From the NCBI GenBank assembly GCA_002422395.1, contig DIUY01000028.1, positions 1 through 64,000 of the forward strand: DNA of 64,000 bases, given 5' to 3'. Numbering within the stretch: the stretch's first letter is position 1; every line of letters starts with the position of its first letter. The notes below the pieces were generated by a model. That model did no database searches, was not told where the DNA came from, and was given only the letters and a program-made list of their open reading frames with translations. This DNA is from Methylococcaceae bacterium UBA6146. GTDB lineage: Bacteria; Pseudomonadota; Gammaproteobacteria; Methylococcales; Methylomonadaceae. Positions 8,269-17,511 of the stretch are shown piece by piece. The translations under genes were made by a program, and so were the position numbers.

Positions 8269-8284
8269 TCCTATCCTATCCTAT
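8265..8284 (+). repeat. pentanucleotide tandem repeat (CTATC)4 before nifU
   Basis: Four back-to-back CTATC units begin at the end of the palindromic repeat and stop just before the CGAGG ribosome-binding site of nifU. Slippage here could change leader length. No coding frame depends on it. Confidence 0.8.
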
Positions 8285-8303
8285 CCTATCCGAGGAACCA
8301 GCC

Positions 8304-9203
8304 ATGTGGGACTATTCAGACAAAGTAAAAGAACATTTTTTTAACCCGAAAAACGCCGGTGCAGTGGTTGATGCTAATGCCACGGGCGAAGTCGGCTCCA
8401 TCAGTTGCGGCGATGCCTTGCGCCTGACCTTAAAAGTTGATGACGAAAGCGAAGTGATCCTTGATGCCGGCTTCCAAACTTTTGGTTGCGGATCGGCGAT
8501 TGCGTCGTCTTCCGTGCTGACCGAAATTATCAAAGGCATGACCTTGGATGAAGCGTTAAAAGTGACCAACCAAGATATTGCCGACCATCTCGAAGGCTTG
8601 CCGCCCGAAAAAATGCATTGTTCGGTGATGGGGCGCGAAGCCTTGCAAGCGGCAATCGCCAATTATCGCGGCGAAGAATGGGTGGACGACCATGAAGAAG
8701 GCGCGTTGATTTGCAAATGCTTTGCGATTGATGCCGTAATGATTGAAGAAATGGTTTGGGCGAACAAGTTGCGCACCGTTGAAGATGTCACCAACTTCAC
8801 TAAAGCCGGTGGCGGTTGTGCGTCATGCCATGAAGACATCGAAGCCATTCTGGAAAAAGTGTTGGCGGAAAAGGGCGAGAAATTTGACCCTGAAGCAGCC
8901 CCTGCTGTTGCTAAGCCTGCCGTTGCCGAAACAAAAGCACCATTGACCAATTTGCAACGCATCAAAAAAATTGAGGAAGTGCTGGAATCTCTGCGGCCTT
9001 CGCTAATGGCGGACGGTGGGGATGTCGAGCTGGTCGAAGTCATCGGCAACACGGCTTACGTCAATATGACCGGTGCGTGCAACGGTTGCCAAATGGCGGC
9101 AATGACGGTTGCAGGCATCCAACAACGGTTGATGGAAGTGATGGGCGAGTTCATCAAAGTTGTGCCCGCCTCCGAAATGTCCAAACTTGTGAACATTGCA
9201 TAG
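8304..9203 (+). CDS. nifU: NifU, Fe-S scaffold for nitrogenase
   Basis: Scaffold on which NifS-delivered sulfur and iron are assembled into clusters for nitrogenase. The 299-residue protein has the full three-domain NifU layout. The N-terminal IscU-like domain carries C35, C62 and C106. The central [2Fe-2S] ferredoxin-like domain carries C137, C139, C172 and C175. The C-terminal Nfu domain carries C259 and C262 (ACNGCQ). The ATG at 8304 follows CGAGGA and starts the conserved MWDYSDKVKEHFFNPKN. The three-domain form separates it from housekeeping IscU. nifS follows after 10 nt. Confidence 0.95.
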   Translation: MWDYSDKVKEHFFNPKNAGAVVDANATGEVGSISCGDALRLTLKVDDESEVILDAGFQTFGCGSAIASSSVLTEIIKGMTLDEALKVTNQDIADHLEGLPPEKMHCSVMGREALQAAIANYRGEEWVDDHEEGALICKCFAIDAVMIEEMVWANKLRTVEDVTNFTKAGGGCASCHEDIEAILEKVLAEKGEKFDPEAAPAVAKPAVAETKAPLTNLQRIKKIEEVLESLRPSLMADGGDVELVEVIGNTAYVNMTGACNGCQMAAMTVAGIQQRLMEVMGEFIKVVPASEMSKLVNIA

Positions 9204-9213
9204 GAACGCTGCC

Positions 9214-10428
9214 ATGACCGACATTTATTTGGACAACAATGCCACCACTAAGGTGGATAGGGCGGTGGTCGATGTGATGATCCCGTATTTCCTGGAGCAA
9301 TACGGCAACCCGTCGTCGATACACAAATTTGCCGACGGTGTCGCCAAGGGCATCAAAAATGCGCGGCAACAAGTGCAGAACCTGATTGGCTGCGAGCATG
9401 ATTCGGAAATCATTTTCACGTCCTGCGGCACCGAATCGAATTCCACGGCGATTCTGTCCGCCATCAAAGCCCAGCCGAACAAAAAGGAAATCATCACCAC
9501 CACCGTGGAGCATCCGGCGATTTTAAGCCTGTGCGAAGCCTTGGAAAAAGACGGCTACACGATACACCGTATGCCAGTGGACAAAGCCGGACGGTTGAAC
9601 TTGGAAGGCTATAAAAAATTGCTGTCCGACCAAGTGGCGGTGGTCTCGGTGATGTGGGCGAACAACGAAACCGGCACGATTTTCCCTGTGGAAGAAATGG
9701 CGCAACTGGCGCACGATGCGGGCGTTATGTTCCACACCGATGCCGTGCAAGCGGTCGGCAAAATCCCGATGATGTTGCAGGACACCAAAATTGACATGCT
9801 GTCGCTATCGGGACACAAACTGCACGCCCCGAAAGGCATCGGCGTGTTGTACTTGCGCCGTGGCACCCGTTACCGCCCGTTATTGCGTGGCGGCCATCAA
9901 GAACGTGGACGCCGTGCGGGTACGGAAAACACCGCATCCATCGTCGGTTTGGGCAAAGCCTGCGAGCTGGCTTTGGAGCATATCGAATACGAAAACACCC
10001 ACGTCAAAGCCATGCGCGACCGATTGGAGCGGGGCATCACCGAACAAATCCCGCATTGTTTCGTCACGGGCGATATGTACAACCGCTTGCCGAACACCAC
10101 GGACATCGCGTTTGAATACATCGAAGGCGAGGCGATTTTGATGCTGCTGAACAAGGCGGGCATTGCGGCTTCCAGCGGTTCGGCGTGTACGTCAGGTTCG
10201 CTGGAGCCCTCGCACGTCATGCGGGCGATGGACATCCCTTACACCGCCGCACATGGCACGATACGGTTCTCGTTCTCGCGTTATAACACCATGCACGAAG
10301 TGGATGAGGTGTTGAAAGTGATGCCAGGTGTGGTGGCGACTTTGCGGAAATTGTCACCGTATTGGGATAGCGTTAGCAATGTCCCTGTCAGCAATCCTGA
10401 ACAGGCGTTTAAACCAACTTATGCTTGA
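9214..10428 (+). CDS. nifS: NifS cysteine desulfurase
   Basis: PLP enzyme that converts cysteine to alanine and passes persulfide sulfur to NifU. The 404-residue protein starts MTDIYLDNNATT at ATG 9214, 10 nt after nifU. Visible signatures are the PLP lysine in LSGHKLHAPKG (about residue 202), the substrate-binding HTDAVQA motif and the catalytic cysteine in SSGSACTSGS (about 325). It is full length and intact. Co-transcription with iscA and nifU from the sigma-54 promoter is expected. A GC-rich hairpin follows the stop immediately. Confidence 0.95.
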   Translation: MTDIYLDNNATTKVDRAVVDVMIPYFLEQYGNPSSIHKFADGVAKGIKNARQQVQNLIGCEHDSEIIFTSCGTESNSTAILSAIKAQPNKKEIITTTVEHPAILSLCEALEKDGYTIHRMPVDKAGRLNLEGYKKLLSDQVAVVSVMWANNETGTIFPVEEMAQLAHDAGVMFHTDAVQAVGKIPMMLQDTKIDMLSLSGHKLHAPKGIGVLYLRRGTRYRPLLRGGHQERGRRAGTENTASIVGLGKACELALEHIEYENTHVKAMRDRLERGITEQIPHCFVTGDMYNRLPNTTDIAFEYIEGEAILMLLNKAGIAASSGSACTSGSLEPSHVMRAMDIPYTAAHGTIRFSFSRYNTMHEVDEVLKVMPGVVATLRKLSPYWDSVSNVPVSNPEQAFKPTYA

Positions 10429-10434
10429 TTGATT

Positions 10435-10460
10435 GGCGCACAAACCCCAGTTTGTGCGCC
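10435..10460 (+). terminator. hairpin after nifS
   Basis: Perfect 11-bp stem GGCGCACAAAC / GTTTGTGCGCC with a 4-nt loop, 6 nt after the nifS stop. No T-run follows, so it may be a weak terminator or a 3'-end stabiliser. Confidence 0.55.
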
Positions 10461-10586
10461 GAAACGCCGCTTGGGTTTGTCATATCAGCTGGCTGGCTTA
10501 ACCCCAAGCCGTAAGAAACAGCTTGTTTTACAATTGGTTGGAGACGGGCGGCCTTGATGCCATAAAACATCAAGGCAAAATTGGCA

Positions 10587-11066
10587 TTAATGCTGGCAAC
10601 CGGCTCCATGAATATGGCCATGCGTTATTTCGTCTTGGCTAGCAGGTCTCACTTCAATAACCTCCACGTCAAACGTCAGTGGCACACCGGCTAAAGGGTG
10701 GTTGCCGTCAATGGTGATTTCATCGCCGTCTATCGCGACAATGGTTACAACGCCAGGTCCTTCGCTGACGTCGGCATGAAACTGCATGCCCACTTCCAAT
10801 ACATCAATGCCTTCAAACATTTCGCGGGCAATGACTTGCAAACGGTCTTCCATATATTCGCCATAAGCCTCTGCGGCAGCGATACGCACGTTGAACTGCT
10901 CACCGGCGGCTTTGCCATGCAGCGCTTGTTCCAGGCCGGAAATGATGTTGCCGTTGCCGTGCAAATACACTAACGGTTCATTGCCAACAGAACTGTCAAT
11001 CACCTCGCCTTCATCATTGGTCAGTGTATAGTGGATAGAAACAGCCATATTATCTGCTACTTGCAT
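10587..11066 (-). CDS. slyD: FKBP-type peptidyl-prolyl isomerase, SlyD-like
   Basis: Cytoplasmic prolyl isomerase/chaperone of 159 residues. An FKBP core with the SlyD-type insert-in-flap domain is seen: DNMAVSIHYTLTNDEGEVIDSS at the start, PLVYLHGNGNIISGLEQAL, then the IF domain and return to NHPLAGVPLTFDVEVIEVR. It ends with a short His-containing tail (HGHIHGAGCQH) rather than the long metal-binding tail of enteric SlyD. It converges on nifS. Some nif clusters carry prolyl isomerases for nitrogenase maturation, but this copy may be general housekeeping. Confidence 0.88.
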   Translation of the reverse strand: MQVADNMAVSIHYTLTNDEGEVIDSSVGNEPLVYLHGNGNIISGLEQALHGKAAGEQFNVRIAAAEAYGEYMEDRLQVIAREMFEGIDVLEVGMQFHADVSEGPGVVTIVAIDGDEITIDGNHPLAGVPLTFDVEVIEVRPASQDEITHGHIHGAGCQH

Positions 11067-11574
11067 GGGTAAAACCTTCTGTGTGATAAAAAAGCCAACT
11101 ATGATATAGATTTACTGCGCCCTTGTCTGGAAAATACTGCATTTATGCTGGAATCAGCGCCTATTTTTTTATAGGCGCTTAGGTGGATGGTTTTTGGCGG
11201 GATGGGCAATGTGCCAATCAGGGCTTACCGGTTGAAATTGGTTATATTTTCACCACAATAATGGCCGACTTACGATTGCGTTAAGGTTGCTTATAATATG
11301 CTTTGGAATGGCGAAAGCCCAGGAATAGAAAAGTGAGAGCTACGCCATTTCGCGATGCCTTGCAGGTTTTCTCCGCTACACTACGAAAACCCGTCCGGTG
11401 CTACGGCTTCAGGGGGTTAAAAATCTTCATTTCGCTATCGCCCCGTTCCCAAGATTTTCAGCGGCGGAAGCAACATAAACCGATGGCCTTGCTGATGGGG
11501 AAGCCTGACGGCATCCTGGCCGTTCAAGGGCTGGGGAGAGCCTGTAGTCAATTTGTTTATAGGGTCTTGCCATT
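11067..11574. other. non-coding gap with one hairpin
   Basis: About 500 nt without a supportable gene. It holds a perfect 9-bp hairpin at 11156-11179 (AGCGCCTAT / ATAGGCGCT around six T). A 91-codon plus-strand frame at 11303-11578 shows no family resemblance and runs into yggS from the opposite strand. Confidence 0.5.
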
Positions 11575-12270
11575 TTAGAGGCCAACCACTTCCCTATTAC
11601 TTCTGGCGCCAAATATCGCCGTGCCGATTCTGACTAGGGTCGACCCTTCGGCAATAGCCGCCTGTAAATCATCGGACATGCCGAACGAGAAGGTGTCCAG
11701 CGCCGGGTTATTGAGCGCCATAACCGCTTGATAAAGGGTTTTATAAGGTTGCCGCTGTAACTCAAAATCGGTTTGAGGGGCAGGTATCGCCATCACGCCG
11801 CGCAGCTTCAGGTTAGGTAACTGGCTGACTTCCCCGCATAAAGCCGCTAATTGCCCCAGCATAACCCCTGATTTGCTGCCTTCCTCGCTGATATTGATTT
11901 GCAGGCAAATGTTTAGTGGCCCGTTACTGCCGCCACGTTGTTCGCTCAGCCGTTTGGCAATCTTTAAGCTGTCCACGCTATGCACCCAGGCAAAATGCTT
12001 GGCAATGGCTTTGGTTTTATTGGCTTGGATAGGGCCGATAAAATGCCAGGTGATGTCAAAAGCGCCCAGCGCTTGTTGTTTGGCCAATGCTTCTTGCACA
12101 TAATTTTCGCCAAAATGCCGTTGCCCTGCCTGATAGGCGGCGGCAATGGCTTCAGGCGGCTTGGTTTTGCTGACGGCCAGCAATAAGACGGAATGGGGGG
12201 GGCGGTTGGCGGCCTGTTCGGCTTGGCTTATTTGGGCGCGGACTTGGTTGAGGTTGGCGGTGATTATCAT
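11575..12270 (-). CDS. yggS: YggS-family PLP-binding protein
   Basis: Pyridoxal phosphate homeostasis protein (PLPBP/COG0325), a single-domain alanine-racemase-like TIM barrel with no catalytic domain partner. The 231-residue protein has the PLP lysine in AVSKTKP (near residue 33), HFGENYVQEA, WHFIGPIQANK and the phosphate-binding end SFGMSDDLQAAIAEGSTLVRIGTAIFG. ATG at 12270 is preferred to ones 6 and 9 nt upstream. It is divergent from pilT, an arrangement common in gammaproteobacteria. Confidence 0.93.
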   Translation of the reverse strand: MIITANLNQVRAQISQAEQAANRPPHSVLLLAVSKTKPPEAIAAAYQAGQRHFGENYVQEALAKQQALGAFDITWHFIGPIQANKTKAIAKHFAWVHSVDSLKIAKRLSEQRGGSNGPLNICLQINISEEGSKSGVMLGQLAALCGEVSQLPNLKLRGVMAIPAPQTDFELQRQPYKTLYQAVMALNNPALDTFSFGMSDDLQAAIAEGSTLVRIGTAIFGARSNREVVGL

Positions 12271-12452
12271 AAACATCATGAAATGAAGAGGATGGCAATC
12301 GGCTATTAGACAATAACGGCACTAAAAAACAAAGTCCCAAGTTATGGCATAAATGCCCCGCTATGGCTACACTTGGCAGGTGTCCTGAATGCGTCATGAC
12401 AGGCGCAGTGGTGTAACTGGCGCATTATTACTTTATTTGACGGGAAATTATT

Positions 12453-13490
12453 ATGGATATTACTGAGTTATTGGCTTTTTCGGTTAAAAATAACGCCTCG
12501 GATTTGCATTTGTCGGCGGGTTTGCCGCCGATGATCCGGGTTGATGGCGATATTCGCCGGATCAATGTGCCTGCCCTTGATCATAAAGAAGTCCATGCGC
12601 TGATTTATGACATCATGAACGATAAGCAGCGCCGTGATTATGAAGAGTTTCTGGAAACCGATTTCTCCTTTGAATTGCCAGGGGTGGCGCGGTTCCGTGT
12701 CAATGCCTTTAATCAGGAGCGCGGCGCGGCCGGGGTGTTCAGAACCATTCCATCCAAAGTGCTGACGTTGGAAGACTTGCATGCGCCGAAGTTTTTTGAA
12801 GAGTTGTGTAAAAAACCGCGCGGCCTAGTTTTGGTCACAGGGCCTACCGGTTCCGGCAAGTCAACGACGCTGGCGGCGATGATCGACTTTATCAACAACA
12901 ATGACTATGCGCACATCCTTACCGTTGAAGACCCTATCGAATTTGTCCACGAAAGCCAAAAATGCTTGATAAACCAGCGCGAGGTGCACCGTGACACGCA
13001 TGGTTTTAATGAGGCGCTGCGCTCGGCATTGCGGGAGGATCCGGACATTATTTTGGTGGGTGAAATGCGGGATTTGGAAACTATCCGTCTGGCATTGACC
13101 GCCGCCGAAACGGGCCATCTTGTCTTCGGCACCTTGCACACCACCTCCGCTGCAAAAACCATAGACCGTATCATCGACGTGTTCCCGGCGGCAGAAAAAG
13201 ATATGATCCGTTCGATGCTATCGGAATCGCTGCAAGCGGTCATTTCCCAAACCTTGTTGAAACGGGTTGGCGGTGGCCGTGTTGCCGCCCATGAAATCAT
13301 GGTGGGTACGTCGGCCATCAAAAATTTGATCCGTGAGGCGAAAGTGGCGCAAATGTATTCCGCCATCCAAACGGGGCGCAGGGACGGCATGCAGACCTTG
13401 GATCAAAACTTAAGGGAGCTGGTTGACAGGGGGCTTGTCAACTCAAAAGTGGCTATGGTTAAAGCAGTCAATAAAGAAATTTTCATGTAG
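12453..13490 (+). CDS. pilT: PilT twitching-motility retraction ATPase
   Basis: Hexameric ATPase that depolymerises type IV pili. The 345-residue protein has an N-terminal PAS-like domain (1-100), Walker A GPTGSGKST (about 130-138), the Asp box around TVEDPIEFVH, Walker B IILVGEMRD and the His box GHLVFGTLHTTSA. The AIRNLIRE-like C-terminal motif of PilT is present as AIKNLIRE. pilU follows after 14 nt, so both are probably co-transcribed. Confidence 0.96.
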   Translation: MDITELLAFSVKNNASDLHLSAGLPPMIRVDGDIRRINVPALDHKEVHALIYDIMNDKQRRDYEEFLETDFSFELPGVARFRVNAFNQERGAAGVFRTIPSKVLTLEDLHAPKFFEELCKKPRGLVLVTGPTGSGKSTTLAAMIDFINNNDYAHILTVEDPIEFVHESQKCLINQREVHRDTHGFNEALRSALREDPDIILVGEMRDLETIRLALTAAETGHLVFGTLHTTSAAKTIDRIIDVFPAAEKDMIRSMLSESLQAVISQTLLKRVGGGRVAAHEIMVGTSAIKNLIREAKVAQMYSAIQTGRRDGMQTLDQNLRELVDRGLVNSKVAMVKAVNKEIFM

Positions 13491-13504
13491 GAAGGGGATA
13501 ACAG

Positions 13505-14644
13505 ATGGATTTTAAAGCGCTACTGGCACTAATGGTGCAAAAAAAGGCGTCCGATTTGTTTATAACAGCCGGACGGGCACCTACCTTAAAAATTGATGGT
13601 TCCTTGGTTGAGGTTTCAAAAAATCCGCTGACGGCGGAACAAGCGTTGAAAATAGTGCTAAGCATTATGACCCAACGGCAAATAGATGAATTTGAAAATA
13701 CCAAAGAGTGCCAGTTTGCTCTGAGTATCCATGAGGTCGGGCGCTTCCGGGTGAGCGCTTTTACCCAACGTGACTCGGCTGGCATGGTCTTGCGCCGGAT
13801 TGAAAGCAAGATACCCGATCCTGACGGTTTGCATTTGCCGCCCATATTAAAAAGCCTGATTATGGAAAAACGGGGGCTAATCATTTTTGTGGGCGGGACG
13901 GGCACGGGAAAGTCAACCTCATTGGCGGCGCTTATTGGATACCGTAATAAAAACAGTAGCGGGCATATCATCAGCATTGAGGATCCGATAGAGTTCCAAC
14001 ATAGCCATGAAGGCTGCATCATCACCCAGCGTGAAGTCGGCATTGACACTGAATCTTATGATGTGGCGCTAAAAAACACCCTGCGCCAGGCGCCTGACGT
14101 TATCCTGATTGGTGAAACAAGATCCCGGGAAACCATGCAGAATGCCATTACTTTTGCCGAAACCGGACACTTATGCGTGACCACCTTGCATGCAAACAAT
14201 GCAAACCAGGCATTAGACCGGATTTTGCATTTTTTTCCTGACGAGATGCGTGACCAGCTGCTGATGGATTTGTCACTGAACCTACGGGGCATCGTTGCCC
14301 AGCAGTTGATTAAACGCGCTGATGGTGCCGGGCGTTATCCGGCCATTGAAGTTTTACTTAACACACCCTTGGCGAAGGATTACATCCGTAAGGGGGAAAT
14401 CCATAAGTTAAAAGAGTTGATGAAGGATTCCAGGGAGCAGGGCATGCAGACATTCGACCAAGCGCTTTATGATTTGTATAGGGACGGTAAAATCAGTTAT
14501 GAAGACGCGCTCAATTCAGCCGATTCAAAGAACGAAGTCCGCTTGATGATTAAATTAGGTGCAGAAAACCCCGGTGTTTTCAGTAAGGATGATATGGCAT
14601 TGTCATTGCCTGATGATGGTCACGACAACGGGTTGATGTTCTGA
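13505..14644 (+). CDS. pilU: PilU retraction ATPase
   Basis: PilT paralogue that works with PilT in pilus retraction. The 379-residue protein has Walker A GGTGTGKST (about 130-138), ISIEDPIEFQHSHEGC, Walker B VILIGETRSRE and the His box GHLCVTTLHANNA. The C-terminal extension beyond 345 residues and the ETRSRETM variant are typical of PilU rather than PilT. The start ATG follows AGGAAGGGGATAACAG, a strong ribosome-binding site. Confidence 0.95.
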   Translation: MDFKALLALMVQKKASDLFITAGRAPTLKIDGSLVEVSKNPLTAEQALKIVLSIMTQRQIDEFENTKECQFALSIHEVGRFRVSAFTQRDSAGMVLRRIESKIPDPDGLHLPPILKSLIMEKRGLIIFVGGTGTGKSTSLAALIGYRNKNSSGHIISIEDPIEFQHSHEGCIITQREVGIDTESYDVALKNTLRQAPDVILIGETRSRETMQNAITFAETGHLCVTTLHANNANQALDRILHFFPDEMRDQLLMDLSLNLRGIVAQQLIKRADGAGRYPAIEVLLNTPLAKDYIRKGEIHKLKELMKDSREQGMQTFDQALYDLYRDGKISYEDALNSADSKNEVRLMIKLGAENPGVFSKDDMALSLPDDGHDNGLMF

Positions 14645-14777
14645 GAACTTGTTGAATGTGGCGGCGGGCAGTTTTACGGGGCAATTGGGCCGGTTCTGAT
14701 AAGAATGCACCGCCACGTATCAGACTGGCAGTGATAAAATACGGCCATTAATTCCATTGCCCGTCCATTGAGGTTTT

Positions 14778-15671
14778 ATGAACACACCGCAAGCGCTTTA
14801 CGAATCATCCCTGTCATCTTTAAAACTGCTTGCCCGTGGCAAAGTGCGTGATATTTATGATATTGACGGGGAAACTATGCTTATAGTCACTACTGACAGG
14901 TTGTCAGCTTTTGATGTGATTTTGCCGGATCCGATTCCCGGCAAAGGGCGGGTATTGACCCAGGTGTCCAATTTTTGGTTTGCCAAGCTGCAACATATCA
15001 TCCCCAACCATTTGGCCGCCATGACGCTCGAACAGGTTTTGCCCGACCCTGTTGAACGCGCACAGGTTGAAGGCCGTGCGGTTGTCGTTAAAAAACTGCG
15101 GCCACTGCCGGTTGAGGCTATTGTCCGTGGCTATCTGATTGGTTCTGGGTGGAAAGACTACCAGGCTTCAGGGGCGGTGTGCGGCATCCCATTGCCTGCG
15201 GGGTTACAACAAGCCCAGCAATTGCCGGAACCCATTTACACGCCATCGACCAAAGCGGGTGTCGACCAGCACGATGAAAATATCCCCTTTGAAAAATCCG
15301 TCGAGCTGATGGGGCAGGACATTGCCGGGCAAGTGCGGGAGGCCAGTTTGCGCCTGTATAAAGAAGCCGCCAGCTACGCTAAAGAGCAGGGCATTATTAT
15401 TGCTGACACTAAATTTGAATTCGGGCTGGATAAGGAGGGCGTGTTATACCTGATTGACGAAGCGTTAACGCCCGATTCGTCCAGATTCTGGCCGGCCGAC
15501 CAATACCAGGTTGGCATTAGCCCGCCGAGCTTTGACAAGCAATATGTGCGTGATTATTTGGAAACATTGGCTTGGGACAAAACCGCCCCAGGGCCGTCGT
15601 TACCGATAGACGTTGCCGAGTTTTGCGCGGCAAAATACCGTGAGGCGGAAGTTAGGTTGACGCATGGCTGA
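14778..15671 (+). CDS. purC: SAICAR synthetase
   Basis: Phosphoribosylaminoimidazole-succinocarboxamide synthase, the seventh step of IMP synthesis (CAIR + aspartate + ATP). The 297-residue form is the longer bacterial/yeast-type PurC. Visible are ARGKVRDIYD, TDRLSAFDVILP, VEAIVRGYLIGSGWKDY, DTKFEFG and LIDEALTPDSSRFWP. It stands alone; a bidirectional hairpin separates it from the convergent mazG. Confidence 0.95.
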   Translation: MNTPQALYESSLSSLKLLARGKVRDIYDIDGETMLIVTTDRLSAFDVILPDPIPGKGRVLTQVSNFWFAKLQHIIPNHLAAMTLEQVLPDPVERAQVEGRAVVVKKLRPLPVEAIVRGYLIGSGWKDYQASGAVCGIPLPAGLQQAQQLPEPIYTPSTKAGVDQHDENIPFEKSVELMGQDIAGQVREASLRLYKEAASYAKEQGIIIADTKFEFGLDKEGVLYLIDEALTPDSSRFWPADQYQVGISPPSFDKQYVRDYLETLAWDKTAPGPSLPIDVAEFCAAKYREAEVRLTHG

Positions 15672-15699
15672 AGAAGGGGTTGTCAGCTAATCTAAGCCC

Positions 15700-15726
15700 C
15701 TCTAGCCGCAATTGTCGCGGCTAGAG
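15700..15726. terminator. bidirectional hairpin between purC and mazG
   Basis: Perfect 10-bp stem CTCTAGCCGC / GCGGCTAGAG with a 7-nt loop between two convergent genes. It lacks a T-run on either side. Confidence 0.55.
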
Positions 15727-15733
15727 AGGTAAA

Positions 15734-16534
15734 TTATCTGCGCCCCAGCACCTGTTTAGCTTCATTCCAGAACGCATCCAGTTCAGCCAGTTCACAGTCG
15801 AGCAGCTCCCGCCCCGACAGCGCCACTTGTTGTTCAATATACCGGAACCGCTTAGAGAATTTCTGTGTGCTTTCTTTAAGCGCAATCTCAGGATTGACTT
15901 TTAAATGGCGTGCCAGATTGACGACAACCAGCAACAAATCGCCGATTTCTTCTTGGATATGGGCTTGATCGCCCGACTCAAAAGCCTCTTTCACCTCGTC
16001 CAATTCCTCATGCACTTTGGCAAAAACCGGCGCGACTTCGGGCCAGTCAAAACCATGATGGGCGGCACGGTCTTGGATTTTTTCACATGCCATCAATGCC
16101 GGTAAACTGCTGGCGACACCGGCCAAAACGCTGGCCTGTGCAGTCGCCTTGTTTTTCTCTTGGCGTTCGTCGGCCTTGGCTTGCTCCCACGCTTGCTGGC
16201 GTTCGGCATCGCTGTTAAAAACAGTGTCGGCAAAGACGTGGGGATGCCTGCGGATGAGTTTGTCACAAATGCTTTCCGCCACTTGTTCAAAATTAAACAA
16301 GCCTTGTTCGTTGGCAATCTGCGAATGAAACACCACTTGTAACAGCACGTCACCGAGTTCGGTGCGCAAATCATCCACATCATTGCGCTCAATCGCATCA
16401 ATCACTTCGTAGGCTTCTTCGATAAGATACGGTGTCAAACTGGCGAAATCTTGTTTGACATCCCAGGGACAGCCCTGTTCTGGGTGGCGCAGACGCGCCA
16501 TAAGGTCGAGTAGCTGTTGGGTGTTTTTCAACAT
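15734..16534 (-). CDS. mazG: MazG nucleoside triphosphate pyrophosphohydrolase
   Basis: House-cleaning enzyme that hydrolyses NTPs to NMP and PPi. The 266-residue protein has two MazG domains. The first carries EEAYEVIDAIE and ELGDVLLQVVFH (residues about 35-75). The second carries DELDEVKEAFE and EEIGDLLLVVVNLARHL (about 170-215). Metal-binding E-x-x-E and D residues are retained. It is the last gene before the purC hairpin. Confidence 0.93.
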   Translation of the reverse strand: MLKNTQQLLDLMARLRHPEQGCPWDVKQDFASLTPYLIEEAYEVIDAIERNDVDDLRTELGDVLLQVVFHSQIANEQGLFNFEQVAESICDKLIRRHPHVFADTVFNSDAERQQAWEQAKADERQEKNKATAQASVLAGVASSLPALMACEKIQDRAAHHGFDWPEVAPVFAKVHEELDEVKEAFESGDQAHIQEEIGDLLLVVVNLARHLKVNPEIALKESTQKFSKRFRYIEQQVALSGRELLDCELAELDAFWNEAKQVLGRR

Positions 16535-16563
16535 GGATGAGGCCGCGCGTTAAAATCAATCAG

Positions 16564-17496
16564 TTAAAATGAATAGCCGAAATTTTCATGGAAGCGTTGC
16601 TTAAACTGCGCCATATCAAAGCTATGGTTTTGGGTGCCATGATGCTCAATTTTGATTGCGCCCATTAACGAAGCAATGCGTCCGGTCGTGTCCCAATCAA
16701 ACTCGTTCATTAAGCCATACAGCAAGCCGGCGCGATAAGCATCGCCGCAGCCGGTGGGGTCTTGTACGGCATTGGGTTTTGCGGCCGGAATGTCGATGCA
16801 CCGCCCCTGCGTGTAGATTTTTGAGCCCTGACCGCCAAAGGTGATAATTAGGGCTTCAACGCGTTCCGCCAATTCATCTAAAGATAAGCCTGTCCGGTCT
16901 TGCATGAGTTCGGATTCATAGTCATTTAAGGTCATCCAAGCCGCTTGGTCGATAAACTTAAGCAATTCCGCGCCATTGAACATCGGCATCCCTTGGCCGG
17001 GGTCAAAAATAAACGGGATGTCCAATTCAGCAAACTGTTCGGCATGTAGCTGCATACCCTCCTTGCCGTCCGGTGAAACGATACCGATGCTGATGTCGCT
17101 GACGGTAGGGATGGCGTTCAAATGGGAAAAGCTCATCGCACCAGGATGGAACGCGGTGATTTGATTCGCTTCTTCATCGGTGGTGATGTAAGCCTGACCG
17201 GTGTAATGGTTGTCCATCACATGGATAAACTCGCTGGACAAGCCATTCTGGCTCAACCATTGGCTGTAAGGTTCAAAGTCATGCCCGACCACCGCCATGA
17301 TTAACGGATCTTCGCCCAACAGGTTCAGGTTGTAGGCGATATTGCCGGCGCAACCGCCGTATTCGCGGCGCATGACCGGCACTAAAAAAGATACGTTCAG
17401 GATGTGTACTTTTTCTGGCAGGATATGATGTTTAAATTTATCGTGGAACACCATGATGGTGTCATAAGCCATAGAACCGCAGATTAATGCACTCAT
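16564..17496 (-). CDS. PfkB-family sugar/nucleoside kinase (adenosine-kinase-like)
   Basis: Ribokinase-fold kinase of 310 residues. Near the N terminus it has GSMAYDTI and the GGCAGNIAYNL dinucleotide-binding signature. The C-terminal PfkB signature is DPTGCGDAYRAGLLYGL (about 248-264), containing the catalytic aspartate. Closest memory matches are the adenosine kinase-like carbohydrate kinases of gammaproteobacteria. The exact substrate cannot be assigned. It is upstream of mazG (30 nt gap) on the same strand. Confidence 0.88.
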   Translation of the reverse strand: MSALICGSMAYDTIMVFHDKFKHHILPEKVHILNVSFLVPVMRREYGGCAGNIAYNLNLLGEDPLIMAVVGHDFEPYSQWLSQNGLSSEFIHVMDNHYTGQAYITTDEEANQITAFHPGAMSFSHLNAIPTVSDISIGIVSPDGKEGMQLHAEQFAELDIPFIFDPGQGMPMFNGAELLKFIDQAAWMTLNDYESELMQDRTGLSLDELAERVEALIITFGGQGSKIYTQGRCIDIPAAKPNAVQDPTGCGDAYRAGLLYGLMNEFDWDTTGRIASLMGAIKIEHHGTQNHSFDMAQFKQRFHENFGYSF

Positions 17497-17511
17497 TAGA
17501 TATAATCCTTG

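Noticed and set aside
11303..11578. 91-codon plus-strand frame before yggS
   Set aside because: No family resemblance, no ribosome site, and it converges into yggS.
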